Part shown: positions 53,693-62,053 of the stretch, in pieces
Layout of the letters: every line of letters starts with the position of its first letter
Position numbering within the stretch: the first letter of the stretch is position 1
DNA from: Psychrobacter sp. UBA3962
GTDB taxonomy: Bacteria; Pseudomonadota; Gammaproteobacteria; Pseudomonadales; Moraxellaceae
DNA: 64,000 nt
Direction: 5' to 3'
Assembly: GCF_002385225.1 (NCBI RefSeq)
Contig: NZ_DGDC01000041.1
Location: forward strand, 1-64,000
Translations under genes and position numbers: made by a program
Notes under the pieces: model-generated
The model's database searches: none
What the model saw: the letters and a program-made list of their open reading frames with translations, nothing else
Told to the model about the DNA's origin: nothing

Positions 53693-55372
53693 ATGATACC
53701 AGCGCACAAAGAAAATGCTCTACCTACTCAGTTACCACAGTGGCAACAGCTGCAACAGTTGGCACAAAAGTCTTGGTCGTTGACACAGCTATTTGATCAG
53801 CAGCAAGACAGAGCGCAAAAGTTCAGTGTTCAGGCCGCAGGGATTTATTTTGACTACTCTAAGCAATGCCTTGATGAGTCAGTGAAACAGCAATTGATAC
53901 AATTAGCTGAGGTTTGCGGTTTACCGCAACGAATTCAGAGTCTATATCAAGGCGACAAGGTAAACACTAGTGAGGATAGGGCGGCACTACACACTGCCCT
54001 CCGTCTACCAAAGACTGCCAAGCTATCCCATCAAGGCGTAGATGTGGTGGCAGAGGTTCATGATAGTCTGGATAAAGCAGCAGACTTGGTGAGTCGAATT
54101 CGCAATGGTATTTGGCGTGGTTACTCGGGTAAAGCCATTACCGATGTGGTTAATATTGGGGTAGGTGGCTCAGATTTGGGCCCGGTTATGGCCAATACTG
54201 CACTCGATGAATGGGCGGACAGTGACATTGAAGTCCACTTTGTGTCTAATATGGATGGCACTCAATTGGGCAGTTTATTGGAGCGCCTTAATCCAGAAAC
54301 GACGTTATTTATCATCTCCTCTAAGTCCTTTGGCACCGTAGATACCTTGTCTAACGCAGAGACGGCTCGAGCTTGGCTACTAAGTACTGGGGCCAGTAAA
54401 ACCACCTTACTACGCCGACATTTTATTGGTATTTCTGCCAATCCTGAGAGAGTCAGCGCCTGGGGAATTCCCGCGGAACACCAATTAAAGCTTTGGGACT
54501 GGGTGGGTGGCCGTTTCTCGATGTGGTCAGCTATTGGACTGGCAGTGGCCATTCGCATTGGTAGTGAGCGCTTCAATGAAATGCTGAAAGGCGCCTATGC
54601 GATGGACCAACATTTTCTGCATGCCGATTTTGATCAAAACTTGCCGGTGTTACTGGGATTAATTGGCGTTTGGAACAGTACCTTCTTAGATATTAATGCC
54701 CATACCGTGCTGCCTTACGATGGTCGTCTTAAGTACTTTCCAAGCTACTTAACCCAGCTTGAAATGGAAAGTAATGGTAAATCAGTGACCAATGACGGTC
54801 AGCCAGTCACCTATGCCACCTGCCCAATTTTATGGGGGGAAATTGGCTCTAATGCACAGCATGCTTTTTATCAATTGCTTCATCAAGGAACCCAAAAAGT
54901 ATCCTGTGATTTCATTGCCTGCGTCAATTATTATCAAGAGTCTGAGTCTAGTGAGTTAAAGCGTCAACATGCTTTGTCGTTGGCTAACTGTTTGGCGCAA
55001 AGTCGCGTCCTAGCTTTTGGTAACGAGGCGCTAGCCGCCAAACCAGAGCAAGAAGTTTCGGAATTGGACAAATTCAAACGCTATCGCGGCAATCAGCCAT
55101 CGACCACGATCTTATTAGATGAGCTAACCCCTAGTAGCTTTGGGGCTCTAATTGCTTTGTATGAACATAAAGTGTTTGTCATGGCCAGTATTTGGGACAT
55201 CAACCCGTTCGACCAATGGGGTGTGGAAATGGGTAAAAAAGTGGCCGATGAAGTCTTTGCTCATATTCATTTAACAAAACCTGAATCAAGGGCAGCTGCA
55301 GAAGAACAAGCCACTTTTGACAGCTCTACTCAGGCTTTATTGCAGCATATTAATAAACAAATTGAAGAGTAA
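53693..55372 (+). CDS. pgi: Glucose-6-phosphate isomerase
   Basis: The product is about 559 aa, the usual size. VNIGVGGSDLGPVMANTAL, FISSKSFGTVDTLSNAE (phosphate site), the WDWVGGRFSMWSAIGLAVA signature and the C-terminal DQWGVEMGKKVADEVF region are present. It interconverts Glc-6-P and Fru-6-P, linking central metabolism to both the UDP-GlcNAc and glucose-nucleotide routes. The ATG at 53693 is preferred to the in-frame TTG at 53678. It follows galU after a few bases. Confidence 0.96.
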   Translation: MIPAHKENALPTQLPQWQQLQQLAQKSWSLTQLFDQQQDRAQKFSVQAAGIYFDYSKQCLDESVKQQLIQLAEVCGLPQRIQSLYQGDKVNTSEDRAALHTALRLPKTAKLSHQGVDVVAEVHDSLDKAADLVSRIRNGIWRGYSGKAITDVVNIGVGGSDLGPVMANTALDEWADSDIEVHFVSNMDGTQLGSLLERLNPETTLFIISSKSFGTVDTLSNAETARAWLLSTGASKTTLLRRHFIGISANPERVSAWGIPAEHQLKLWDWVGGRFSMWSAIGLAVAIRIGSERFNEMLKGAYAMDQHFLHADFDQNLPVLLGLIGVWNSTFLDINAHTVLPYDGRLKYFPSYLTQLEMESNGKSVTNDGQPVTYATCPILWGEIGSNAQHAFYQLLHQGTQKVSCDFIACVNYYQESESSELKRQHALSLANCLAQSRVLAFGNEALAAKPEQEVSELDKFKRYRGNQPSTTILLDELTPSSFGALIALYEHKVFVMASIWDINPFDQWGVEMGKKVADEVFAHIHLTKPESRAAAEEQATFDSSTQALLQHINKQIEE

Positions 55373-55428
55373 GTAGTCTATATGAAGCTTACTAATGATT
55401 ACTAAAAAAATAAAAAGGATGAGATTTG

Positions 55429-56766
55429 ATGAGCATGCCCGCCTATGTTAAGCCCAGTAATAGCTCAGAAGACAACCCGTGCGTAATTATTGGTCACTCA
55501 ATTGATGCCATTACCACTGCTACTGTGATGGTGAGTTTGGGGAATAAGGTCAGCTTGTATGCCAATCAACAAGAGCTTGAGCATACCTTAACCAACTATA
55601 AATTTGAGTATCAACAGCAAGCTTTATGGCAGCTATATCTAAACCAACAAAGTATTGTGGTACAGCCTATTCCAGAACAAGCGACTGAAGTATTTACTCA
55701 GCAAGCTGCGAGTTTATACTGGGTGTTTCATAGTGATTTACCTGAGACTTGGTGTCAGAATAGTGACAATAAGCCGGCTTGGGTAACTCAGCTGAATGAA
55801 AGCCAGGTTCCCAGTCAGACTCCGATTATCTTAAGTGGTATTAGTACTTTAGGAGTTTTTGCCGATATTGCTGATTATTGTCAACGTCCATGGGTTTATT
55901 ACGTACCCTTCGTGTTCTTACAAGACGGTAGCGCTTACCTTTCAATGCTTTCGCCTAAGCTATGGCTGATGGGAGAAAAGACAGCCGACTCAATAGATAA
56001 AGTGGCGGTATTACAGCCGTTAATTGCTCAAGCCCAGCGCAGCTATATCACTGATATTGCGACTATCGAGTTTTCGCGTAGTGCAATTATGAGTATGCTC
56101 GCCACTCGGGTAAGCTTTATGAATGAGTGGTCCAGACTGGCCGATAGTCAAGGGGTAGATATACAAGAAGTGGCTGACATTATGGGCTTAGACACCCGTA
56201 TTGGCAGTAGCTATCTGCAGGCAGGGTGGGGCTTTGGCGGAACTACCTTGCCAGCTGAGATTAAAGCATTACAACAAACCTTGACTCACACGCAGGTGGA
56301 TCATCGTTTAATGCAAGCTGTGGATCTTATCAATAATGACCAAAAAGAGCTTATTTTCCGTAAATTCTGGCAGTATTTTGACGGAGCTATTGAGAATAAA
56401 CAGGTTTCTATCTGGGGTGCCAGTTATAAAGCAGGTTCAGGCCGCACTTCTGAGGCGGCTATTCACCCGTTATTAACTTTGCTGTGGTCTTATAACATTA
56501 CCACTCAGGTTTATGCATCAGAGGCGGAAAGCGAGCTGGCAGGGTTGTATCCTGATCAGCCTTTATTGCAAATTATTGAGAACCCAACCGAGCAATTAGC
56601 GAATTGTGATGCCTTATTTGTACTATCATGGCCAGAGACCAAGCGTCTACCAATCAGTGCTCTTAATGAGGTGGTGATACCGGTATTTGATGCCCAAAAT
56701 GCGTTTACTAAGGATCAAATCCAGTCACTGACTGGCGACTATCAAGGTATTGGCCGTAGTAAGTAA
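55429..56766 (+). CDS. Degenerate UDP-glucose dehydrogenase paralogue (probable pseudoenzyme)
   Basis: The product is about 445 aa with intact frame. It aligns by eye with Ugd: LATRVSFMNEWSRLADSQGVD, IMGLDTRIGSSYLQAGWGFGG and a C-terminal VSIWGASYKAGSGRTSEAA. Key residues are gone. The NAD glycine motif reads VIIGHSIDAI instead of GxGYVGL. The PEFLREG loop reads FVFLQDG. The lysine-helix KLFANSY reads RSAIMSM. The catalytic Cys of GGYCLPKD is Thr273 in GGTTLPAE. Oxidation of UDP-Glc seems impossible. ATG 55429 has an AAGGA about 9 nt upstream. It sits in the galU-pgi group, so a regulatory or scaffold role in sugar supply is possible. Confidence 0.85.
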   Translation: MSMPAYVKPSNSSEDNPCVIIGHSIDAITTATVMVSLGNKVSLYANQQELEHTLTNYKFEYQQQALWQLYLNQQSIVVQPIPEQATEVFTQQAASLYWVFHSDLPETWCQNSDNKPAWVTQLNESQVPSQTPIILSGISTLGVFADIADYCQRPWVYYVPFVFLQDGSAYLSMLSPKLWLMGEKTADSIDKVAVLQPLIAQAQRSYITDIATIEFSRSAIMSMLATRVSFMNEWSRLADSQGVDIQEVADIMGLDTRIGSSYLQAGWGFGGTTLPAEIKALQQTLTHTQVDHRLMQAVDLINNDQKELIFRKFWQYFDGAIENKQVSIWGASYKAGSGRTSEAAIHPLLTLLWSYNITTQVYASEAESELAGLYPDQPLLQIIENPTEQLANCDALFVLSWPETKRLPISALNEVVIPVFDAQNAFTKDQIQSLTGDYQGIGRSK

Positions 56767-56800
56767 GTGGTTTTACTTTAAAGTTTTTAGGTTAAAAGCA

Positions 56801-56838
56801 AAAATCCCGTTAAGCCAAAACTGGTTAACGGGATTTTT
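56801..56838. terminator. Bidirectional terminator between the Ugd-like gene and pgm
   Basis: A long stem aaaatcccgttaa/ttaacgggatttt, extended by cc/gg past a one-base bulge, has loop aaaact. A's flank one side and T's the other, serving the two convergent genes. Confidence 0.9.
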
Positions 56839-56890
56839 TAGGCATTTTTTTTGTGGCTCAAAGTTTTACCTGACAACTTAAAAATTAGAC

Positions 56891-58369
56891 TTAAGCAATC
56901 TCAGCCCCTTGTGTGGCCAACCACTGCTTAATTTCGGCAGTTTTTTCAGTCAATAAGGCCTCGTCACCTTTTGTTTCGATGTTCAAACGAATTAAAGGTT
57001 CAGTGTTGGAGGCGCGAATATTAAAGCGCCACTGGCCAAAGTCTAGACTTAAGCCATCCAAAGTGTTTTTATTGGGGTTTTGCGCGCTAAAGTAGTCTTC
57101 AATAGCGTCAATGATTTCATCGCTGCTGGCTTGAGTCAGCTTAAAGTTAATCTCACCTGAGCTAGGGTAGGCGCTGATGCGCTCATTCACCAATTGACCT
57201 AATGATTTGCCGGTGGTCGATAACAGCTCAATGGTCAGTAGCCAAGGAATCATACCACTATCGCAATAAAAGAAGTCACGGAAGTAGTGATGAGCACTCA
57301 TTTCACCGCCATATACGGCTCCTGATTCACGCATGACTTGCTTAATAAAAGAGTGGCCTGATTTACTAACCACCGCTTTACCATTACCCTCTGCGATAAT
57401 CGCTTCGGTGTTATAAAGCACGCGAGGGTCATAGACGATGGCTGCACCGGGATGCTTTTGCAAGAAGGCTTGGGCCAGCATGCCGACCACATAACTGCCT
57501 TCTACAAATTCGCCATGAGCATCAAATAAGAAGCAGCGGTCGAAGTCGCCATCGAAGGCAATCCCTAAATCGGCTTTATTGTCGATAACCGCTTGTTTGG
57601 TAGAGTCACGGTTGGCTAAAATCATGGGGTTGGGAATACCATTGGGGAAGCTACCATCTGGGGTGTGGTGTACTTTGATGATTTCAATAGGAGCGTTTTG
57701 TTGTTGTAAACGCTGCTGTAACAGATCTACTGTGGGTCCAGCACTGCCATTGCCAGAGTTAATGACAATTTTTAATGGTACTAGCTTATCGGTATCGATA
57801 AAGCTCATTAAGTGATCGACATAAGCGGTTTTATCAAACTTCTCTACTACCTTCCCTGCTTGAGCAGAGGCGGCAAAGCTACCTTGCTCTGCCAAAGCTT
57901 GAATCTCTGCCAGACCAGAGTCCGCACTAATCGGTCTTGAACCTTCACGCACTAGCTTTAGCCCATTGTAATTGATGGGGTTGTGACTGGCAGTCACCTC
58001 AATACCGCCTAGCGCATTATAATGGCTAGTGGCAAAATACACCTCTTCGGTACCGGTCATGCCCAAGTCAATCACATCAACTCCTGCATCAACAATACCG
58101 CGAATGGTCGCCTGCTTTAGTGTCTCGCTGGAGTCACGAATGTCGCAGCCAATAACGATACTGTTCTCTAACGTCTCATTACTTTCACTGTCAGCTTTTT
58201 GACTCGCTAAAATCTGAGCAAAAGCACGGCCGATTCGATAAGCAATGTCTTCATCTAGATTAACGTCGAGCTCACCGCGAATGTCATAAGCTTTAAAGGA
58301 AGTAATGGGGCGATGGGTTAAAGTATCATTATTTTTATTAGCAATATCAGAACTACTGGGTGTGGTCAT
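56891..58369 (-). CDS. pgm: Phosphomannomutase / phosphoglucomutase (AlgC/ManB type)
   Basis: The 492-aa alpha-D-phosphohexomutase has TSFKAYDIRGELDVNLDEDIAYRIG-type substrate contacts at the N-terminus, the phosphoserine loop VTASHNPINYNGLK, the metal loop GIAFDGDFDRCFLFD, the sugar-binding GGEMSAHHYFRDFFYCDSGM region and C-terminal phosphate site IRASNTEPLIRL. It converts Glc-6-P to Glc-1-P (and Man-6-P to Man-1-P), feeding GalU and RmlA. It is on the minus strand, with a tnpB inserted upstream between it and ugd. Confidence 0.94.
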   Translation of the reverse strand: MTTPSSSDIANKNNDTLTHRPITSFKAYDIRGELDVNLDEDIAYRIGRAFAQILASQKADSESNETLENSIVIGCDIRDSSETLKQATIRGIVDAGVDVIDLGMTGTEEVYFATSHYNALGGIEVTASHNPINYNGLKLVREGSRPISADSGLAEIQALAEQGSFAASAQAGKVVEKFDKTAYVDHLMSFIDTDKLVPLKIVINSGNGSAGPTVDLLQQRLQQQNAPIEIIKVHHTPDGSFPNGIPNPMILANRDSTKQAVIDNKADLGIAFDGDFDRCFLFDAHGEFVEGSYVVGMLAQAFLQKHPGAAIVYDPRVLYNTEAIIAEGNGKAVVSKSGHSFIKQVMRESGAVYGGEMSAHHYFRDFFYCDSGMIPWLLTIELLSTTGKSLGQLVNERISAYPSSGEINFKLTQASSDEIIDAIEDYFSAQNPNKNTLDGLSLDFGQWRFNIRASNTEPLIRLNIETKGDEALLTEKTAEIKQWLATQGAEIA

Positions 58370-58403
58370 GTGCAGCCTTTTTTGTAAAATGGATTAGCAA
58401 TAC

Positions 58404-58560
58404 AGTACGTTAAATAATCAGTTTTGACTTCCTCCCCTCGCTAAACCGAGGGGATTCCTACAGCTAGACGGTCAAGCCCGACCGCAAGGATGTTCTTGGC
58501 AGCATTGATATCTCTATCATGCCATGTGCCACACTCAGCACAAGTCCATCCTCTTATTCC
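58404..58560 (-). ncRNA. Candidate TnpB guide RNA (omega/reRNA) overlapping the tnpB 3' end
   Basis: TnpB elements encode a guide RNA whose scaffold lies in the 3' end of the gene and transposon end and whose guide is the flanking DNA. Here the right-end hairpin and a terminal GGAAGTCAA are intact. The next 20 nt on the minus strand (AACTGATTATTTAACGTACT, 58423-58404) would be the guide. The 5' limit is a guess. Confidence 0.35.
58434..58453 (-). repeat. Right-end hairpin of the tnpB element
   Basis: The perfect 7-bp arms cccctcg/cgagggg with a 6-nt loop overlap the tnpB stop codon (58441-58443). This is the typical subterminal hairpin of IS200/IS605 ends and part of the guide-RNA scaffold. 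Confidence 0.75.
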
Positions 58561-59547
58561 AAGACCTGATCTACCTCTCGGACTACTATCACTTATTTTA
58601 TGACAGCACGAGCAGGTCTGGGTAGTGTAACTCTCATTTACTATCTCAAAACGACAACCTGCATGCTTGCATTTGTATTCCAGTTGTCTTTTAAGCTCAA
58701 ACCATCCGGCATCGTATGTCAATTTAGCCAGCTTGGTTTTTTTAGTTGTAAATGAGCGTGATTTAACATCACCGACCACAATTAAAGCATTATCTTTAAC
58801 AAGCTTGGTGGTGAATTTATGAATTAAATCTAATCTTGTATTTTTGATTTTGGCATGGATTGCTTTGACACGTTTTTTATTCTTGGCACGCTGGGCTGTC
58901 GCTAATTTATGCGCCCATTTTTGAGTTTGCTTAATCTGTAGTTTATCACCCGTTGATGTGGCGGCAGCTTCTTTTAAGCCTAAGTCTATGCCAACACTAC
59001 CCGTACCGCTTACTTGTTTGGGGTAGTCCTTAACAGTAATACACGCATACCAACGATTACGACTGTCTTGTACTATCTCAAGCGTGTTGATTTGATACAA
59101 AGATAAGTTGTAGCTATCAAACACGTCAATGACTAACTTGTCACCTTTAGAGAGTGATAGTTGTATGGTTGATTTAAGTGCTTTCTTCCCAGTTTGCCTT
59201 GTATGTAAATACTTGATGGCAGATTTTTTAAAAGGTATCCAGCCCAGTGATTTGCGTTTTGCATCAGGACGATTGGTACGCCAATTAAGCTTAGCTTTTT
59301 TAAACTGTTTACGTGATTTAGCGTGAGTCTCATTAATAGCTTGCAAGGTTTGACTATGCAAACCTAAATACTCACCACTTCCTTTGGTGTACTCACTTAG
59401 ATCATAAGCACTAAAGAACTTACCGGTACGTTTTAAATGCTCAAAGCAAAGCGCATTAACATAGTTCCACACGAAGTTTACGGAACCGCTTAGACGATTC
59501 AGCTCTTTTATGTGCTTGTCTTTGATGCGTAGCTTGAGGGTTTTCAT
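58441..59547 (-). CDS. tnpB: TnpB family RNA-guided endonuclease (IS200/IS605 OrfB)
   Basis: The 368-aa product has an N-terminal helix-turn-helix-like domain (about 1-70), a WED-like region, and a RuvC core with RuvC-I Asp in VGIDLGLKEAA. RuvC-II reads IVVGDVKSRS, without the usual Glu. A zinc finger has CSCC and CAEC pairs, and RuvC-III Asp lies in HDRDINAAKNIL. The frame is intact and full length. The missing RuvC-II Glu suggests either a rearranged catalytic site or a weak nuclease. The start codon lies in a small hairpin (catac/gtatg, 59545-59559). Confidence 0.92.
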   Translation of the reverse strand: MKTLKLRIKDKHIKELNRLSGSVNFVWNYVNALCFEHLKRTGKFFSAYDLSEYTKGSGEYLGLHSQTLQAINETHAKSRKQFKKAKLNWRTNRPDAKRKSLGWIPFKKSAIKYLHTRQTGKKALKSTIQLSLSKGDKLVIDVFDSYNLSLYQINTLEIVQDSRNRWYACITVKDYPKQVSGTGSVGIDLGLKEAAATSTGDKLQIKQTQKWAHKLATAQRAKNKKRVKAIHAKIKNTRLDLIHKFTTKLVKDNALIVVGDVKSRSFTTKKTKLAKLTYDAGWFELKRQLEYKCKHAGCRFEIVNESYTTQTCSCCHKISDSSPRGRSGLGIRGWTCAECGTWHDRDINAAKNILAVGLDRLAVGIPSV

Positions 59548-59707
59548 ACATTTAGTATGGCGAGGTTAATTTTAACTTACAACCCTTTAAATACTTCTCA
59601 CGACAGTGTATGTCGCTTTATATTCAACCTCTGAAGTGGGTGGTTTTACGGCGACCGGTGATAAAATAGCTAAAAACCGTGTGCTATAACTAGGTTGAGA
59701 TATCGGC

Positions 59708-60997
59708 TTAACTATAGCCAAACACGTCTCTCGAGTAAACCTTGTCTTTAACATCGGATAACTCATCGTGCCAGCGGTTGGCGACAATTAAGTCGTTTTG
59801 CTGTTTAAAACGGTCTAACTCATTAATCACCTGGCAACCTTCAAAGCTGTCGGTGTCTAAAGCTGGCTCATATATAGTGATACTCATACCATGCTGCTTA
59901 AGCGTATTAATCACGTCAAGCACCGCCGAGTCTCTAAAGTTGTCAGCATCTTTTTTCATGCTTAGACGATAAATCCCTACTTGATTGGGATTTTTATCAA
60001 TAATTTGACGGGCGATAAAGCGCTTGCGCGTGTTATTGGCATCGACCACAGCATGGATTAGGTTAGCGGGAATACCGGCGTAATTGGCTTTGAGTTGCTG
60101 CGTATCTTTAGGGAGGCAGTAGCCACCATAGCCAAATGAGGGGTTGTTGTAATGCTGCCCGATACGAGGGTCTAAGCCAACGCCGGTGATAATAGACTGG
60201 CTATTTAGCTGATGCTTTTCGGCAAAGCTGTCCAGTTCATTAAAAAAAGCAATGCGGGTGGCCAGATAGCTATTGGCAAAAAGCTTAACTGCTTCAGCTT
60301 CAGTCGGAGGCATCATAAGGGTGGCCACCTCAGGAGTTAGGCTGGCTTGTCGATATAAGTTCATCAAGGCCGTCGCCAAAGCTTGCTGCTTGGAGGTTGC
60401 GCCAACAATGATACGTGAGGGATATAAGTTGTCATACAGGGCTTGGCCTTCACGTAAAAATTCAGGCATAAATAGAATTTGGCTGTCAAATTGCTGACGC
60501 ATGCTATCGGTAAAGCCAATGGGAATAGTCGACTTAATGATGATAGGTACACTAGCGTTTTGCTCTCGGACTGCAGCAATACTGGCTTCAACCGAGGAGG
60601 TATCAAATTTGCCTGAAGCCACATCATAGTTAGTTGGTGTGGCAATAATTACCAGATCACTATTTTGATAAATGCCCTGATTGTCTATCACTGACTGCTC
60701 GGTGGCGGTCAAATTAAGCGGTTTATTGGTCAAGTAATCACAAATTTCAGTGTCTTGTAATGGAGACTTATTTTGTTGTAACAGCTCTATCTTATTTTGG
60801 TCGATATCAAACAGCGTGACTTGGGTATTTAGATGTTTCTGGTCCAATAAAACGGCATTGGATAAGCCTACGTAGCCTGCGCCAATGACCACAATGTGGG
60901 TTAAAGAGGGTAAAGTATCGTGGTTAGGTGAAGTATCATTTGAAGTTGTGTTTGTTGCATTCTCTAGAGGAGCAGGGTGATTTGTTTTATCGGTCAT
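59708..60997 (-). CDS. ugd: UDP-glucose 6-dehydrogenase (second intact copy)
   Basis: The product is about 429 aa. After a polar, Asn/Thr-rich tail (about 30 residues), the Rossmann motif VVIGAGYVGLSNAVLLD, FMPEFLREGQALYDNLYPSR, AEAVKLFANSYLATRIAFFNE and the catalytic Cys in GYGGYCLPKD are all present. The open frame runs up to 61186, but that would overlap mazG; ATG 60997 is preferred because it removes a hydrophobic AT-rich extension. The two intact Ugd proteins share many identical blocks. It lies near pgm and galU, as in Acinetobacter K-locus ends. Confidence 0.92.
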   Translation of the reverse strand: MTDKTNHPAPLENATNTTSNDTSPNHDTLPSLTHIVVIGAGYVGLSNAVLLDQKHLNTQVTLFDIDQNKIELLQQNKSPLQDTEICDYLTNKPLNLTATEQSVIDNQGIYQNSDLVIIATPTNYDVASGKFDTSSVEASIAAVREQNASVPIIIKSTIPIGFTDSMRQQFDSQILFMPEFLREGQALYDNLYPSRIIVGATSKQQALATALMNLYRQASLTPEVATLMMPPTEAEAVKLFANSYLATRIAFFNELDSFAEKHQLNSQSIITGVGLDPRIGQHYNNPSFGYGGYCLPKDTQQLKANYAGIPANLIHAVVDANNTRKRFIARQIIDKNPNQVGIYRLSMKKDADNFRDSAVLDVINTLKQHGMSITIYEPALDTDSFEGCQVINELDRFKQQNDLIVANRWHDELSDVKDKVYSRDVFGYS

Positions 60998-61177
60998 GTC
61001 TTTTTTCTTCTTATTTAAAAAGTGTATTACTGAGCTGTTATTATGAAGTTTACTATATGCTGATGAAACCATAATTACAATTATAAAATGATACACTTCA
61101 GGTATCACACTCAAAGTAGTAGCTAGCTTAACCATATCTATAAACAGTAATTTTAATTTTATAAAGGTAATAGGGCC

Positions 61178-62053
61178 ATGTCTCAATCACCAAAAGCTAC
61201 ATCAAACAATGCATCAATAAAAGCACCAACCCCAGTAACCGGAACTCCAGAGCCCACCTCTGATATGAGCGATTTATTGGCTTTGATGGCCAGATTGCGC
61301 GCTGACTGTCCGTGGGATATTAAGCAGACCAATCACAGTTTAATTCCTTATGCGATAGAAGAAGCATACGAGCTCGCTGAAGCGATTCAGGAAGGTGATG
61401 TTGAAGATATTAAAGGCGAGCTTGGCGACGTATTATTACAAGTGATTTTCCATTGCCAAATCTATGCTGAGCAGCAACAGTTTGATTTAGGCGAGGTAAT
61501 TTATACCCTGCAAAGTAAACTGATTCGCCGTCATCCGCATGTGTTTGAAGCTGATAAGCTGCCTGATGAGGCCGCAGTAAAAAAACGCTGGGATGAGATT
61601 AAAGCTCTAGAAAATGCAGAGCGCGAACGCCGCGGTAAGCCCAAACGCAGCTTAGATGCTGTCAAAGCTGGCAGTGCGTTAATGCAGGCGCAAAGCTTAC
61701 AACAAGCCGCCAGTAAGTTAGGTTTTGACTGGGAAGGAGTAGCCGGAGCGATTGAGAAGCTAGAAGAGGAAATCGCGGAATTAAAGCAAATCCTGCCACA
61801 AGCCGGCGAGAAGGTGGATGCCACTCATAAACAGGAGCTTGAAAAAGAACTCGGTGACTGTGTCTTTGGTTTAGTGAATGTCGCACGCAAGCTGAACTTA
61901 GATGCTGAAGCGGCTACCTTAACCTGCGTGCATAAGTTTCGCTCACGCTTTGGCTTTATAGAAGCGGAATTGGCGAAGCAAGGTAAAACGGCTGAAGAAA
62001 GTAGCTTAGAGGAAATGGATGCGCTGTGGGAGCTGGCCAAACAGCATGAATAA
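61178..62053 (+). CDS. mazG: Nucleoside triphosphate pyrophosphohydrolase MazG
   Basis: The 291-aa two-domain MazG has a first domain with LMARLRADCPWDIKQTNHSL and the metal-binding EEAYELAEAIQEGDVED and GELGDVLLQVIFHCQ motifs. The second domain has EEEIAELKQILP and ELGDCVFGLVNVARKL. It hydrolyses NTPs to NMP and PPi. A polar N-terminal tail of about 30 residues precedes the domain. AAAGG lies upstream of the ATG. It overlaps the ComEA-like gene by 8 nt. Confidence 0.95.
   Translation: MSQSPKATSNNASIKAPTPVTGTPEPTSDMSDLLALMARLRADCPWDIKQTNHSLIPYAIEEAYELAEAIQEGDVEDIKGELGDVLLQVIFHCQIYAEQQQFDLGEVIYTLQSKLIRRHPHVFEADKLPDEAAVKKRWDEIKALENAERERRGKPKRSLDAVKAGSALMQAQSLQQAASKLGFDWEGVAGAIEKLEEEIAELKQILPQAGEKVDATHKQELEKELGDCVFGLVNVARKLNLDAEAATLTCVHKFRSRFGFIEAELAKQGKTAEESSLEEMDALWELAKQHE

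Larger units (their letters stand above)
58424..59660 (-). mobile_element. IS200/IS605-type element encoding only TnpB (IS1341-like)
   Basis: The unit consists of tnpB, a right-end hairpin at 58434-58453 and about 110 nt of left-end sequence. No TnpA transposase is present, so movement would need one supplied in trans. The right boundary follows the GGAAGTCAA end; the left boundary (near CCGTAAAACCACCCACTTCAG on the minus strand, 59620-59650) is approximate. It interrupts the pgm-ugd spacing without disrupting either gene. Confidence 0.6.

Noticed and set aside
55429..56766. Calling the Ugd-like gene a pseudogene
   Set aside because: There are no stops or frameshifts over 445 codons and it has a plausible RBS; pseudoenzyme fits better than decaying pseudogene.
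60998..61186. 63-codon N-terminal extension of the distal ugd
   Set aside because: It would overlap the mazG start on the other strand, is AT-rich and hydrophobic, and has no counterpart in the capsule-locus Ugd.
62019..62045. Upstream ATG for the comEA-like gene
   Set aside because: It lies inside mazG and would add nine residues before an otherwise standard signal peptide.
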